Shown piece after piece: positions 35,321-43,076 of a DNA stretch of 64,000 nt. The position numbers and the translations under genes are program-made. Under the pieces are notes generated by a model that ran no database searches, was not told where the DNA came from, and worked only from the letters and a program-made list of their open reading frames with translations. Origin of the DNA: Flavobacterium sp. 11 (GTDB lineage: Bacteria; Bacteroidota; Bacteroidia; Flavobacteriales; Flavobacteriaceae); NCBI RefSeq assembly GCF_002754315.1, contig NZ_PEFE01000001.1, forward strand, positions 2,790,001 to 2,854,000. The letters are read 5' to 3'. Every line of letters begins with the position of its first letter. Positions within the stretch are counted from its first letter, which is position 1.

Positions 35321-36325
35321 ATGGACGAGGTTATAAAAATTGTAAATGATATAAAAAGCGGCAACATCAAACCAATTTATTTTTTGATGGGTGAAGAACC
35401 GTATTATATTGATAAACTATCAGATTATATTGAAGAAAAAGTCTTATCCGAAGAGGAAAAAGGCTTCAATCAAACCGTTTTATACGGAAGAGACGTTTCT
35501 ATAGAAGATATCATTTCCACAGCAAAACGCTATCCTATGATGGCAGAGCGTCAAGTGGTCATCGTAAAAGAAGCACAGGATTTAATCAGAACCATAGATA
35601 AACTGGAAAGCTACGCTGAAAACCCAATGACAACAACAGTTTTAGTTTTTTGCTATAAATATAAAACGTTGGATAAACGCAAAAAAGTAACTAAGTTATT
35701 AGCTAAAAACGGTATTGTCTACGAAAGTAAAAAACTATATGAAAACCAAGTAGGAGAGTGGATCAAACGTGTTTTGTCAGGTAAAAAATATTCGATTGAG
35801 CCCAAAGCAAATGCCATGCTGGTAGAATTTCTTGGAACAGATTTGAGTAAAATAAACAATGAACTGGAGAAATTACAAATCATTCTACCGGTTGGAAGTA
35901 CCATCACTCCCAAGCATATTGAGGAAAATATAGGGTTCAGTAAAGATTTTAATGTGTTTGAATTGCGAAAAGCACTTGGCGAACGCAACCAGCTAAAAGC
36001 GTATACGATTGCAGAAAATTTTGCACAAAATCCAAAAGACAATCCAATGGTGGTAACTACAAGTTTGGTTTTTGGATTTTTCATCCAATTACTGAAATAC
36101 CACGGTTTGAAGGACAGAAATCCCAAAAATGTGTCGGCTGTATTAGGCGTAAATCCATTCTTTTTGAAAGAATATGACGTGGCTTTGAAAAACTATCCGA
36201 TGAAAAAAGTGAGCCAAATTGTTGGTGCTTTAAGAGATATTGATGTAAAAAGTAAAGGTGTTGGCGCTAATGCAATGTCACAATCCGATTTGTTACGAGA
36301 AATGCTTTATAAAATATTTAATTAA
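35321..36325 (+). CDS. holA: DNA polymerase III subunit delta
   Basis: 334 residues, normal for delta. N-terminal domain with KPIYFLMGEEPYYIDKLSDYIE (the degenerate P-loop region of the clamp-loader family), the helical lid and the C-terminal collar domain (about 215-330; NVFELRKALGERNQLKAY, QLLKYHGLK). Delta opens the beta clamp within the clamp loader. Single gene, divergent from the HSDR_N-type gene. Confidence 0.93.
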   Translation: MDEVIKIVNDIKSGNIKPIYFLMGEEPYYIDKLSDYIEEKVLSEEEKGFNQTVLYGRDVSIEDIISTAKRYPMMAERQVVIVKEAQDLIRTIDKLESYAENPMTTTVLVFCYKYKTLDKRKKVTKLLAKNGIVYESKKLYENQVGEWIKRVLSGKKYSIEPKANAMLVEFLGTDLSKINNELEKLQIILPVGSTITPKHIEENIGFSKDFNVFELRKALGERNQLKAYTIAENFAQNPKDNPMVVTTSLVFGFFIQLLKYHGLKDRNPKNVSAVLGVNPFFLKEYDVALKNYPMKKVSQIVGALRDIDVKSKGVGANAMSQSDLLREMLYKIFN

Positions 36326-36401
36326 AGGACAAAAATTTCCGATATTTGCACTCCCGTTCCGAGACTTCGGAATCGGTTTATTAAAAACAAATACCACAAT
36401 T

Positions 36402-36584
36402 ATGGGAATGAATAAAAACACTATTTTAGGTTGGGCTACTTTGATAATGATTGTAATGGGTTTATTGCTTATCGCATTAGGCGCTTTTAGATATGATGAT
36501 GTAGCAGGCTGGGGATTTGCAGCTGTAGGTGTTGGTTTTTTGGCTAATGCTTGGGTGTTTAGTTCGCTTAAAGGCAGACTGTAG
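36402..36584 (+). CDS. Small conserved membrane protein, two helices
   Basis: 60 residues from the ATG at 36402, or 58 from 36408. The longer in-frame extension to 36258 overlaps holA and is not supported. Two membrane helices (TILGWATLIMIVMGLLLIALG and GWGFAAVGVGFLANAWVF) separated by a short FRYDDVAG turn. It resembles a short membrane protein family widespread in Flavobacteriia; function unknown. Lies between holA and ettA on the same strand. Confidence 0.8.
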   Translation: MGMNKNTILGWATLIMIVMGLLLIALGAFRYDDVAGWGFAAVGVGFLANAWVFSSLKGRL

Positions 36585-36662
36585 TAGTTGTTTTAAATGT
36601 AGATTCGAGACTGAAAGTGAAAATTGATAATGTAATTTTAAATTTTAAATTAAAAAATAAAG

Positions 36663-38357
36663 ATGGCAGACGATAAAAAAGTGATATTCTCAATGTCAAA
36701 ATTGAGTAAAACGTATCAAGGAGCAGATAAACCAGTACTTAAAAACATCTATTTGAGTTTCTTTTACGGAGCTAAAATTGGTATTTTAGGTTTAAATGGT
36801 TCCGGAAAATCTTCCTTATTAAAAATTATTGCGGGTGTTGATAAAAACTATCAAGGCGATGTCGTTTTTGCACCGGGTTATACGGTAGGTTATTTAGAAC
36901 AAGAACCTATTTTAGATGACAGTAAAACGGTTATCGAAATTGTAAGAGAAGGTGTTGCTGAAACGATGGCTGTTCTAGACGAATTCAATAAAATCAATGA
37001 TAGTTTTGGTTTGCCGGAAGTCTATGAAAATGCCGAAAAAATGGAGCAATTAATGGATCGTCAAGCGCTTTTGCAAGATAAAATTGATGCATTGGGAGCT
37101 TGGGAAATTGATACCAAACTTGAAATTGCAATGGATGCTTTGCGTACTCCGGAAGGTGATACACCAATCAAGAATTTATCTGGTGGTGAGCGTCGTCGTG
37201 TAGCTTTATGTCGTTTGTTGTTGCAACAACCTGATGTTTTGCTTTTGGATGAGCCTACGAATCACTTGGATGCAGAGAGTGTACTTTGGTTAGAACAACA
37301 TTTAGCACAATACGCCGGAACTGTTATTGCAGTAACGCACGATAGGTATTTCTTGGATAATGTTGCAGGTTGGATTTTGGAATTAGACAGAGGTGAAGGA
37401 ATTCCTTGGAAAGGGAATTATTCTTCTTGGTTAGACCAAAAATCAAGCCGTATGGCACTAGAAGAAAAAGTAGCTTCGAAACGCAGAAAAAACTTAGAAC
37501 GTGAGTTGGACTGGGTTCGTCAAGGGGCCAAAGGACGTCAAACGAAACAAAAAGCGCGTTTGCAGAACTACGATAAATTATTGAATGAAGACCAAAAACA
37601 ATTGGATGAAAATCTGGAAATTTATATTCCAAATGGTCCACGTTTAGGGACTAATGTTATTGAAGCCAAAAATGTAGCTAAAGCTTTTGGCGATAAATTA
37701 CTGTATGATAATTTAAATTTCACCTTGCCACAAGCAGGAATTGTTGGAATTATTGGGCCAAATGGTGCTGGTAAATCAACCATTTTCAAAATGATTATGG
37801 GTGAAGAAAAACCAGATTCAGGAGAGTTTTTAATTGGAGACACTGTAAAGATCGCTTATGTAGATCAAGCGCACTCCAACATAGATCCTAATAAATCAAT
37901 TTGGGAAAACTTCGCTGACGGTCAGGAATTGATTATGATGGGTGGAAAGCAAGTAAATTCAAGAGCTTATCTGTCACGATTTAATTTTGGTGGTGGAGAA
38001 CAAAACAAGAAAGTCTCTATGCTTTCGGGTGGAGAACGTAACCGTTTACATCTTGCAATGACTTTGAAAGAAGAAGGAAACGTACTTTTGCTGGATGAGC
38101 CTACGAATGATTTGGACATCAATACGCTTCGTGCATTAGAAGAAGGTTTGGAGAGTTTTGCAGGTTGTGCGGTAGTTATTTCTCACGATAGATGGTTTTT
38201 GGACAGAATTTGTACCCACATTCTAGCTTTCGAAGGAAACTCTGAAGTATATTATTTTGAAGGTGGTTTCTCTGATTATGAGGAAAACAAGAAAAAACGT
38301 TTAGGTGGTGATTTAACTCCAAAACGATTGAAATATAGAAAATTAATTAGAAGTTAA
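36663..38357 (+). CDS. ettA: Energy-dependent translational throttle protein EttA (ABC-F)
   Basis: 564 residues. Two ABC ATPase domains without membrane segments: Walker A GLNGSGKSS and GPNGAGKST, signatures LSGGERRRVALCRLL and LSGGERNRLHLAM, Walker B LLLDEPTNHLD and LLLDEPTNDLD. The inter-domain linker has the basic stretch KRRKNLERELDWVRQGAKGRQTK typical of EttA. EttA binds the ribosomal E site and gates the first elongation cycle according to ATP/ADP. Followed directly by a terminator. Confidence 0.95.
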   Translation: MADDKKVIFSMSKLSKTYQGADKPVLKNIYLSFFYGAKIGILGLNGSGKSSLLKIIAGVDKNYQGDVVFAPGYTVGYLEQEPILDDSKTVIEIVREGVAETMAVLDEFNKINDSFGLPEVYENAEKMEQLMDRQALLQDKIDALGAWEIDTKLEIAMDALRTPEGDTPIKNLSGGERRRVALCRLLLQQPDVLLLDEPTNHLDAESVLWLEQHLAQYAGTVIAVTHDRYFLDNVAGWILELDRGEGIPWKGNYSSWLDQKSSRMALEEKVASKRRKNLERELDWVRQGAKGRQTKQKARLQNYDKLLNEDQKQLDENLEIYIPNGPRLGTNVIEAKNVAKAFGDKLLYDNLNFTLPQAGIVGIIGPNGAGKSTIFKMIMGEEKPDSGEFLIGDTVKIAYVDQAHSNIDPNKSIWENFADGQELIMMGGKQVNSRAYLSRFNFGGGEQNKKVSMLSGGERNRLHLAMTLKEEGNVLLLDEPTNDLDINTLRALEEGLESFAGCAVVISHDRWFLDRICTHILAFEGNSEVYYFEGGFSDYEENKKKRLGGDLTPKRLKYRKLIRS

Positions 38358-38384
38358 TTCATTCTAATTTTCTTAATAATAGAA

Positions 38385-38414
38385 GAGGATGTCCACTGGG
38401 CATCCTCTTTTTTT
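38385..38414 (+). terminator. Terminator of ettA
   Basis: GAGGATG (38385-38391) pairs with CATCCTC (38401-38407), with additional CC/GG inner pairing, followed by a T run, 28 bases after the stop. Confidence 0.8.
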
Positions 38415-38417
38415 GTG

Positions 38418-38549
38418 CTATTTTTTTATTTTTTTGTCGGAATTCATCATAATTAAAACTGCGGCAACCAGTCCTATGATTACTAAACCAAATACGACAA
38501 TCATTATAAAGGAACCGTTATCCCAAGAAAAAAGTGTAGTGTCTTTCAT
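38418..38549 (-). CDS. Small 43-residue membrane protein
   Basis: Read by eye on the minus strand from the ATG at 38549 to a TAG at 38418: 43 residues, starting MKDTTLFSWDNGSFIM, with one strong membrane helix (IVVFGLVIIGLVAAVLIMM) and a basic tail (DKKIKK). The composition is that of a genuine single-pass small protein, inside positive. It sits between the ettA terminator and the DCC-family gene, 76 bases from the latter's stop. Function unknown. Confidence 0.6.
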   Translation of the reverse strand: MKDTTLFSWDNGSFIMIVVFGLVIIGLVAAVLIMMNSDKKIKK

Positions 38550-38625
38550 GATTAATTAAATTTAAGATTGTCCAAATATATTATTCTTGCAAAATAAAAG
38601 GTATGATAATTATCATATTGGTCAT

Positions 38626-39042
38626 TTATTCTAAAAACTTAGCTTGGAGCTCTTTTGTAGGAATTAGGCAAGTTTCCTTTTTTCCATACCATTTGTATCG
38701 GTTCTTAGCGATATAATCGTAAATATGGTTATTTAGTGAAGTGGGTAATATTGAAAATAAAGTACCAAAATAAAATAGTCCACTTAAATCTTTTGCAATT
38801 TCTAAAACGGCTTCCGATTTATAATAATAAGCGAAACCTGGTTTATACAGAATAATACTATCCGTTTTTTGTGTATCAATTCCTAAATGTTTAATGATTT
38901 TTTGACCTAAATCAGATTGTAAGGCAACGAACCTGAAAACATCTTTTGAATCATGCTTAATGATTCTTTGCACTGCCGAATCACACAGATTGCAAACGCC
39001 ATCAAAGAGGATAATTTTTTTGTCTTTAGGTAAGTTTTCCAT
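38626..39042 (-). CDS. DCC-family thiol-disulfide oxidoreductase-like protein (DUF393)
   Basis: 138 residues. N-terminal FDGVCNLCDSAVQ holds the D-x-x-C-x-x-C motif that defines the DCC family, followed by RFVALQSDLGQ and the Y-x-W ending. It is thioredoxin-like in outline, without signal peptide. Probably a cytosolic or peripheral oxidoreductase; partner unknown. Confidence 0.9.
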   Translation of the reverse strand: MENLPKDKKIILFDGVCNLCDSAVQRIIKHDSKDVFRFVALQSDLGQKIIKHLGIDTQKTDSIILYKPGFAYYYKSEAVLEIAKDLSGLFYFGTLFSILPTSLNNHIYDYIAKNRYKWYGKKETCLIPTKELQAKFLE

Positions 39043-39058
39043 TTTTATGTGTCCTTAT

Positions 39059-39141
39059 GTCATTGCGTGGAACGAAGCAATCGCATTTAGTTGCTCAACT
39101 TCTATCCTCGTTAGTGCGATTGCTTCGTCCCTCGCAATGAC
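39059..39141. repeat. Long palindromic repeat flanking the GIY-YIG gene (copy A)
   Basis: Imperfect inverted repeat: GTCATTGCGTGGAACGAAGC continuing AATCGCA at one end, and TGCGATTGCTTCGTCCCTCG continuing CAATGAC at the other, with a ~29-base centre. Nearly identical to copy B at 39486-39567. It ends 20 bases past the GIY-YIG stop codon. Confidence 0.93.
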
Positions 39142-39161
39142 TAGTGTTAGTCTTGTGAGAG

Positions 39162-39467
39162 TCATTCCGTCATTATATCTTTAATTTCTTCAAATAAATC
39201 TTTCCTAGTAGGGTTTAGAGAACGAATTAAAGTATTTTTTGTTTCTCTTGAACCTGCTTTTATTTGCTTTTCTCTAGCTATAGCATCACCAATCCATTGA
39301 AATTGCTCATAATAAACTAATAGATCCACATTATAACGAGCAGAAAATGAAGTAGGATATCTTTTTTCTTTATGTTCCAAAATTCTTTGTGGAAGGTTTG
39401 AAGTTACACCTGTGTAAACTACGGTTTGGTATTTATTAGTGATAATATAGATAAATCCAGGTTTCAT
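39162..39467 (-). CDS. GIY-YIG nuclease family protein (UPF0213-like)
   Basis: 101 residues comprising a single GIY-YIG domain: the family's two strands read GFIYIITNKYQTVVYTGVTSNLPQRILEHK, with Tyr7, Tyr18 and Arg28 at catalytic positions, and the later Glu in REKQIKAGSR. No extra DNA-binding domain. The gene is closely bracketed by two near-identical palindromic repeats, 20 bases from its stop and 18 bases from its start, which suggests that gene and repeats form one mobile unit. Related stand-alone GIY-YIG genes are common and often multicopy in Bacteroidota. Confidence 0.9.
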   Translation of the reverse strand: MKPGFIYIITNKYQTVVYTGVTSNLPQRILEHKEKRYPTSFSARYNVDLLVYYEQFQWIGDAIAREKQIKAGSRETKNTLIRSLNPTRKDLFEEIKDIMTE

Positions 39468-39485
39468 AGTTTTTTATTTGAATTT

Positions 39486-39567
39486 GTCATTGCGAGGAAC
39501 GAAGCAATCGCATTAAGTTACTCAACTTGTATCTTGTTAGTGCGATTGCTTCGTTCCTCACAATGAC
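39486..39567. repeat. Long palindromic repeat flanking the GIY-YIG gene (copy B)
   Basis: Same unit as copy A: GTCATTGCGAGGAACGAAGC...TGCGATTGCTTCGTTCCTCA-CAATGAC. Its last base is six bases from the MutS2-like stop codon at 39574, so it sits directly downstream of that gene. Confidence 0.93.
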
Positions 39568-39573
39568 TTTAGT

Positions 39574-41739
39574 CTATTTTTTCCCAGCTTCAACAAATTC
39601 CAGCGCTTCCAGACTTACTTTTGAAGTAAATACACCATAGTTTACCGTTGCTTTGTTTTTTTCAATAGAATCAATCGTTCCTACCGCTTTTCCGTCAAAC
39701 ATTCGCACGCGATCCCCCACTTTTAGGATAGGTTTTGGTTTCTCAATCACCACTTTTAATTTCTTCTCTTTCTTCTCTTTTCTGATTTCTTCAACCTGAA
39801 CGGTCACTTCTTGAATGACTTCTTTTTTCTTTTCAATCAGTGCTTTTGCCTCTTTGGTTGTGGCTTTTTTGCGTTTTGAATTTTCGATTTCGATGATTTT
39901 CAAAAATTCCCCAAGGAGTTCTTTTTTGTTCTTATTATTGAAATATTTCTCCGAAATGTCTTCAATTTTTTGACCAATGTAGATTGTTTTCTGGTTGCTG
40001 TCATACAATTCTTGATAGCTTTCCAGTTTTTGCTTGATTTTTACATTGATATTCTCCATTTTTTTGCCTTCTTCACGCGCTTTGGTTTCTTCTTCTTTTA
40101 GCGTTTGAGAAGTTTTTTCCATCTTGGAACGCTCTTTCTGAAGGGTTGCAATGGTTTTGTCGAAACGTACTTTTCCAACTTCAATTTTCTTTTTCGCCCG
40201 ATTAATTAAGCTGAAAGGAATTCCGTTTTTTAAAGCCACTTCAAACGTAAAGGAACTTCCGGCTTGTCCCAAAGCTAATTTATACATGGGTTCCAATGAT
40301 TTTTCATCAAAAAGCATGTTGGCATTGGTGGCAAAAGGCAATTCGTTCGCCAGAATTTTTAGGTTTGAATAATGGGTTGTAATAATCCCGAAAGCTTCCC
40401 GATGGTAGAACTCTTCGAGGAAAATTTCGGCTAAAGCACCTCCTAATTCAGGGTCAGAACCCGTACCAAATTCATCAATAAGGAACATTGTTTTTCTATT
40501 GCACTTCTTTAGGAAGTAGTTCATGTTCTTTAATCGGTAACTGTATGTACTTAAATGATTTTCAATAGATTGATTATCTCCAATATCTGTTAAAATTCTA
40601 TCAAATAAAAACGTTTCACTACGTTCATGTACTGGAATCAACATTCCGGATTGTAACATTAATTGCAGTAATCCAACAGTTTTTAACGAAATGGTTTTTC
40701 CTCCGGCATTAGGTCCAGAAATCACAATAATTCTGTTTTCCTGACCCAATTCAATAGTTTGCGGATGCGTAATTTCGTTTTTCTGTTTGTTGTTCAAATA
40801 CAAAATAGGATGGTAGGCGTCTCTAAAATAAAGTCGGCGTTCCTCAGTAATTGTTGGTAAAATTCCATTGATTTTATTTGCATATTTTGCTTTGGCGGCA
40901 ATTACATCAATATCACTAAGGAAATCCTGGTATTTGATTAACAGCGGTAAAAAAGGACGAATCTGATTCGATAACTGTTTTAATATTCGTGTGATTTCTT
41001 CTTTTTCTTCGTATTCAAGATTACTCAGTTCCCGAGAATATTGTAAAGTAGCTTCGGGTTCAATATAGGCGATACTTCCTGTCTTGGAACTGCCCAGAAT
41101 CGATCCTTTTACTTTACGGCGATACATCGCTAAAACAGCCAAAACACGTCTGTTTTGCACAAAACTTTCTTTGATGTCGTCAAGATATCCCAGCGCATTG
41201 TATTGGGTCATTGCTGATCCAAAACTTTGGTTGACTTTCCCGCGAACTGCATTCATACTTCTGCGTATGTTCAATAAATCCGGGGAGGCATTGTCTTTTA
41301 TTTCGCCATATTTATCGACTACTTCATCGACCATCGTGATGATTTCTTTGGTCAGCTCGACTTGGTTTGCTCTTGCGTTTAAATTTGGGTAATAATCCTC
41401 AAATTTTCTCAAAAAACTCAATAGGAAATTTACCGTTGAAGAAATCGTGGCAATTTTTCTAAAACTGCCCACTTCCAAGAAACTGTCTTCAATGGCCAGA
41501 AATTTTATCTCATGCGTAATGGCGTCAAAACCATGATTTGGAATGGCATTGTTATTTTGGAAAGACGAAACATATTCAGATGTTTGCATTAAGGCCTGCA
41601 TCAACGTTTCCTTGTCTTTAAAAGGAGTTATTTCTAATGCTTTTTGTTTTCCAATGTCAGTATTACAAATTGTCGAAATGGTTTCGAGAACAGTTGGAAA
41701 TTGTAAATCTTGTAATGTTTTTTCGGTGATGGATATCAT
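39574..41739 (-). CDS. MutS2-like DNA mismatch repair ATPase without Smr domain
   Basis: 721 residues from the ATG at 41739 (MISITEKTLQDLQFPTVLETI); nine further in-frame codons upstream are not conserved-looking. MutS core and clamp domains, then the ATPase with Walker A GPNAGGKTISLK, Walker B MFLIDEFGTGSDPELGGALAE and the GIITTHYSNLK block. A Lys/Glu-rich coiled coil follows (about 515-660), ending in a KOW-like strand domain (LKVGDRVRMFDGKAVGTIDSIEKN). The C-terminal Smr nuclease domain of classical MutS2 (about 780 residues) is absent. Likely acts on recombination intermediates or collided ribosomes, by family; exact role here uncertain. Confidence 0.88.
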   Translation of the reverse strand: MISITEKTLQDLQFPTVLETISTICNTDIGKQKALEITPFKDKETLMQALMQTSEYVSSFQNNNAIPNHGFDAITHEIKFLAIEDSFLEVGSFRKIATISSTVNFLLSFLRKFEDYYPNLNARANQVELTKEIITMVDEVVDKYGEIKDNASPDLLNIRRSMNAVRGKVNQSFGSAMTQYNALGYLDDIKESFVQNRRVLAVLAMYRRKVKGSILGSSKTGSIAYIEPEATLQYSRELSNLEYEEKEEITRILKQLSNQIRPFLPLLIKYQDFLSDIDVIAAKAKYANKINGILPTITEERRLYFRDAYHPILYLNNKQKNEITHPQTIELGQENRIIVISGPNAGGKTISLKTVGLLQLMLQSGMLIPVHERSETFLFDRILTDIGDNQSIENHLSTYSYRLKNMNYFLKKCNRKTMFLIDEFGTGSDPELGGALAEIFLEEFYHREAFGIITTHYSNLKILANELPFATNANMLFDEKSLEPMYKLALGQAGSSFTFEVALKNGIPFSLINRAKKKIEVGKVRFDKTIATLQKERSKMEKTSQTLKEEETKAREEGKKMENINVKIKQKLESYQELYDSNQKTIYIGQKIEDISEKYFNNKNKKELLGEFLKIIEIENSKRKKATTKEAKALIEKKKEVIQEVTVQVEEIRKEKKEKKLKVVIEKPKPILKVGDRVRMFDGKAVGTIDSIEKNKATVNYGVFTSKVSLEALEFVEAGKK

Positions 41740-41852
41740 TTTATGATCTAAGTTGTAAAGGTTCAAAGTTACAAAGATTCAAAGTGAAATGCATTAATTT
41801 TTTTAGCGGACTTTGCGAAAAACTTTGCGAACTTTACGGCAAAATAAATTAC

Positions 41853-42524
41853 ATGCAAATCAATCTCAATCCCTCTTGGCAAACCATTTTATCGGATGAA
41901 ATCAAGAAACCTTATTTTCTGGATTTAATGAAAACTGTTGCTGAGGAATACAAAAATCATACCTGTTATCCTCCAGAAGAATTGATTTTTGCTGCTTTTA
42001 ACTATTGCAGTTTCAAAGACGTAAAAGTTGTAATCATTGGTCAAGATCCGTATCATGGAAAAGGTGAAGCGAATGGTTTGTGTTTCTCTGTAAATGATGG
42101 CGTTCGAATTCCGCCCTCGTTGCGTAATATTTTTCGCGAAATGAGTGATGATTTGGAGACTATTTTTATGCCGACTTCAGGAAATTTAGAAGTTTGGGCA
42201 AAGCAGGGCGTTTTATTGTTGAATGCATCGCTGACGGTTAGAGAAGACAATGCGAATAGTCATAAACACTTGAAATGGAATCTTTTTACTGATGCTGTCA
42301 TCCAAAAAATTTCGGAAGAAAAAGAGCATGTTGTTTTCTTGCTTTGGGGAAATTTTGCGCACAAAAAAGGACTAAAAATCGACCGAAACAAACATTTGGT
42401 TTTAGAGTCCGGGCATCCTTCGCCTATGAGTGCCAATCAAGGGAAATGGTTTGGGAATAAGCATTTCAGTAAAACGAATGCGTATTTAAAACTAAACGGA
42501 TTAGAACCTATAAAGTGGTTGTAG
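41853..42524 (+). CDS. ung: Uracil-DNA glycosylase (family 1)
   Basis: 223 residues from the ATG at 41853 (MQINLNPSWQTIL), matching the normal Ung length; the upstream in-frame ATG at 41784 would add 23 unrelated residues. Catalytic motifs: GQDPYHGKGEANGLCFSV with the water-activating Asp, the LLLNASLTVREDNANSH uracil-binding block, and HPSPMSANQGKWFG with the catalytic His. It removes uracil from DNA to start base excision repair. Divergent from the MutS2-like gene. Confidence 0.96.
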   Translation: MQINLNPSWQTILSDEIKKPYFLDLMKTVAEEYKNHTCYPPEELIFAAFNYCSFKDVKVVIIGQDPYHGKGEANGLCFSVNDGVRIPPSLRNIFREMSDDLETIFMPTSGNLEVWAKQGVLLLNASLTVREDNANSHKHLKWNLFTDAVIQKISEEKEHVVFLLWGNFAHKKGLKIDRNKHLVLESGHPSPMSANQGKWFGNKHFSKTNAYLKLNGLEPIKWL

Positions 42525-42546
42525 TTTTTTAAAATTATCTTTTTCT

Positions 42547-42612
42547 AAACCATTAAGAAATTAAGTTTAATTAAGGCTATAAAACTTAATTTTCTAAATA
42601 TCTTAATGGTTT
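42547..42612. repeat. Nested double hairpin between ung and the DUF4258 gene
   Basis: Outer arms AAACCATTAAGA (42547-42558) and TCTTAATGGTTT (42601-42612), inner arms AAATTAAGTTT (42558-42568) and AAACTTAATTT (42582-42592). Both are perfect. It lies between convergent genes and may act as a terminator in both directions; the sequence type is also a common Bacteroidota intergenic repeat. Confidence 0.7.
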
Positions 42613-42665
42613 TATTTTAAAAGTACTGTTTCCTAAAATTTACTTTTGTTGGTATAAAAGAGAAA

Positions 42666-43040
42666 TTATTTTTTTATAATATCTTCTAAGACAGCTTTAT
42701 CAGCGTAATTAATCACTTTCAAAGTAACCTCTTGGTTTTTGATTGTTTTCCCTTCGATGATATACAGCTTTCCTTTTTTAAGTTCTATATTGCTTTTGTC
42801 AAAATCTACATCACCATATTGCAATGTATTTTTTATATCGGAAGTATCAATCCATTTTTCAGCCAAAATCTGTGATGCTTTATCCGAATAATGGAAGGGT
42901 TTGTTTCTTAAATCATTCAAGACTCTTGCATTTGGAAAATAGTTACAACGGGTGTCTTTACCACTGAAAACTAACGCTACAAAAAACAATCCGATAACTA
43001 AACCTACTAAATAATAAGCAAAACGATGTATAAACTTCAT
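42666..43040 (-). CDS. DUF4258 domain protein, membrane-anchored
   Basis: 124 residues. One N-terminal membrane helix (FAYYLVGLVIGLFFVALVFSG), then an extracytoplasmic domain resembling DUF4258 (KPFHYSDKASQILAEKWIDTSDIKNTLQYGDVDF, KKGKLYIIEGKTIKNQEVTLKVINYADKAVL). Last gene of a probable minus-strand operon porX - tsaE - acetyltransferase - ald - this gene. Function unknown. Confidence 0.85.
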   Translation of the reverse strand: MKFIHRFAYYLVGLVIGLFFVALVFSGKDTRCNYFPNARVLNDLRNKPFHYSDKASQILAEKWIDTSDIKNTLQYGDVDFDKSNIELKKGKLYIIEGKTIKNQEVTLKVINYADKAVLEDIIKK

Positions 43041-43076
43041 GAATTAAATTTTTGGCAAAGGTAGAAGAAAGTTTTC

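Noticed and set aside
36258..36401. 48-codon N-terminal extension of the small membrane protein after holA
   Set aside because: It overlaps holA in another frame and lacks family-like sequence; the ATG at 36402 gives the expected short protein.
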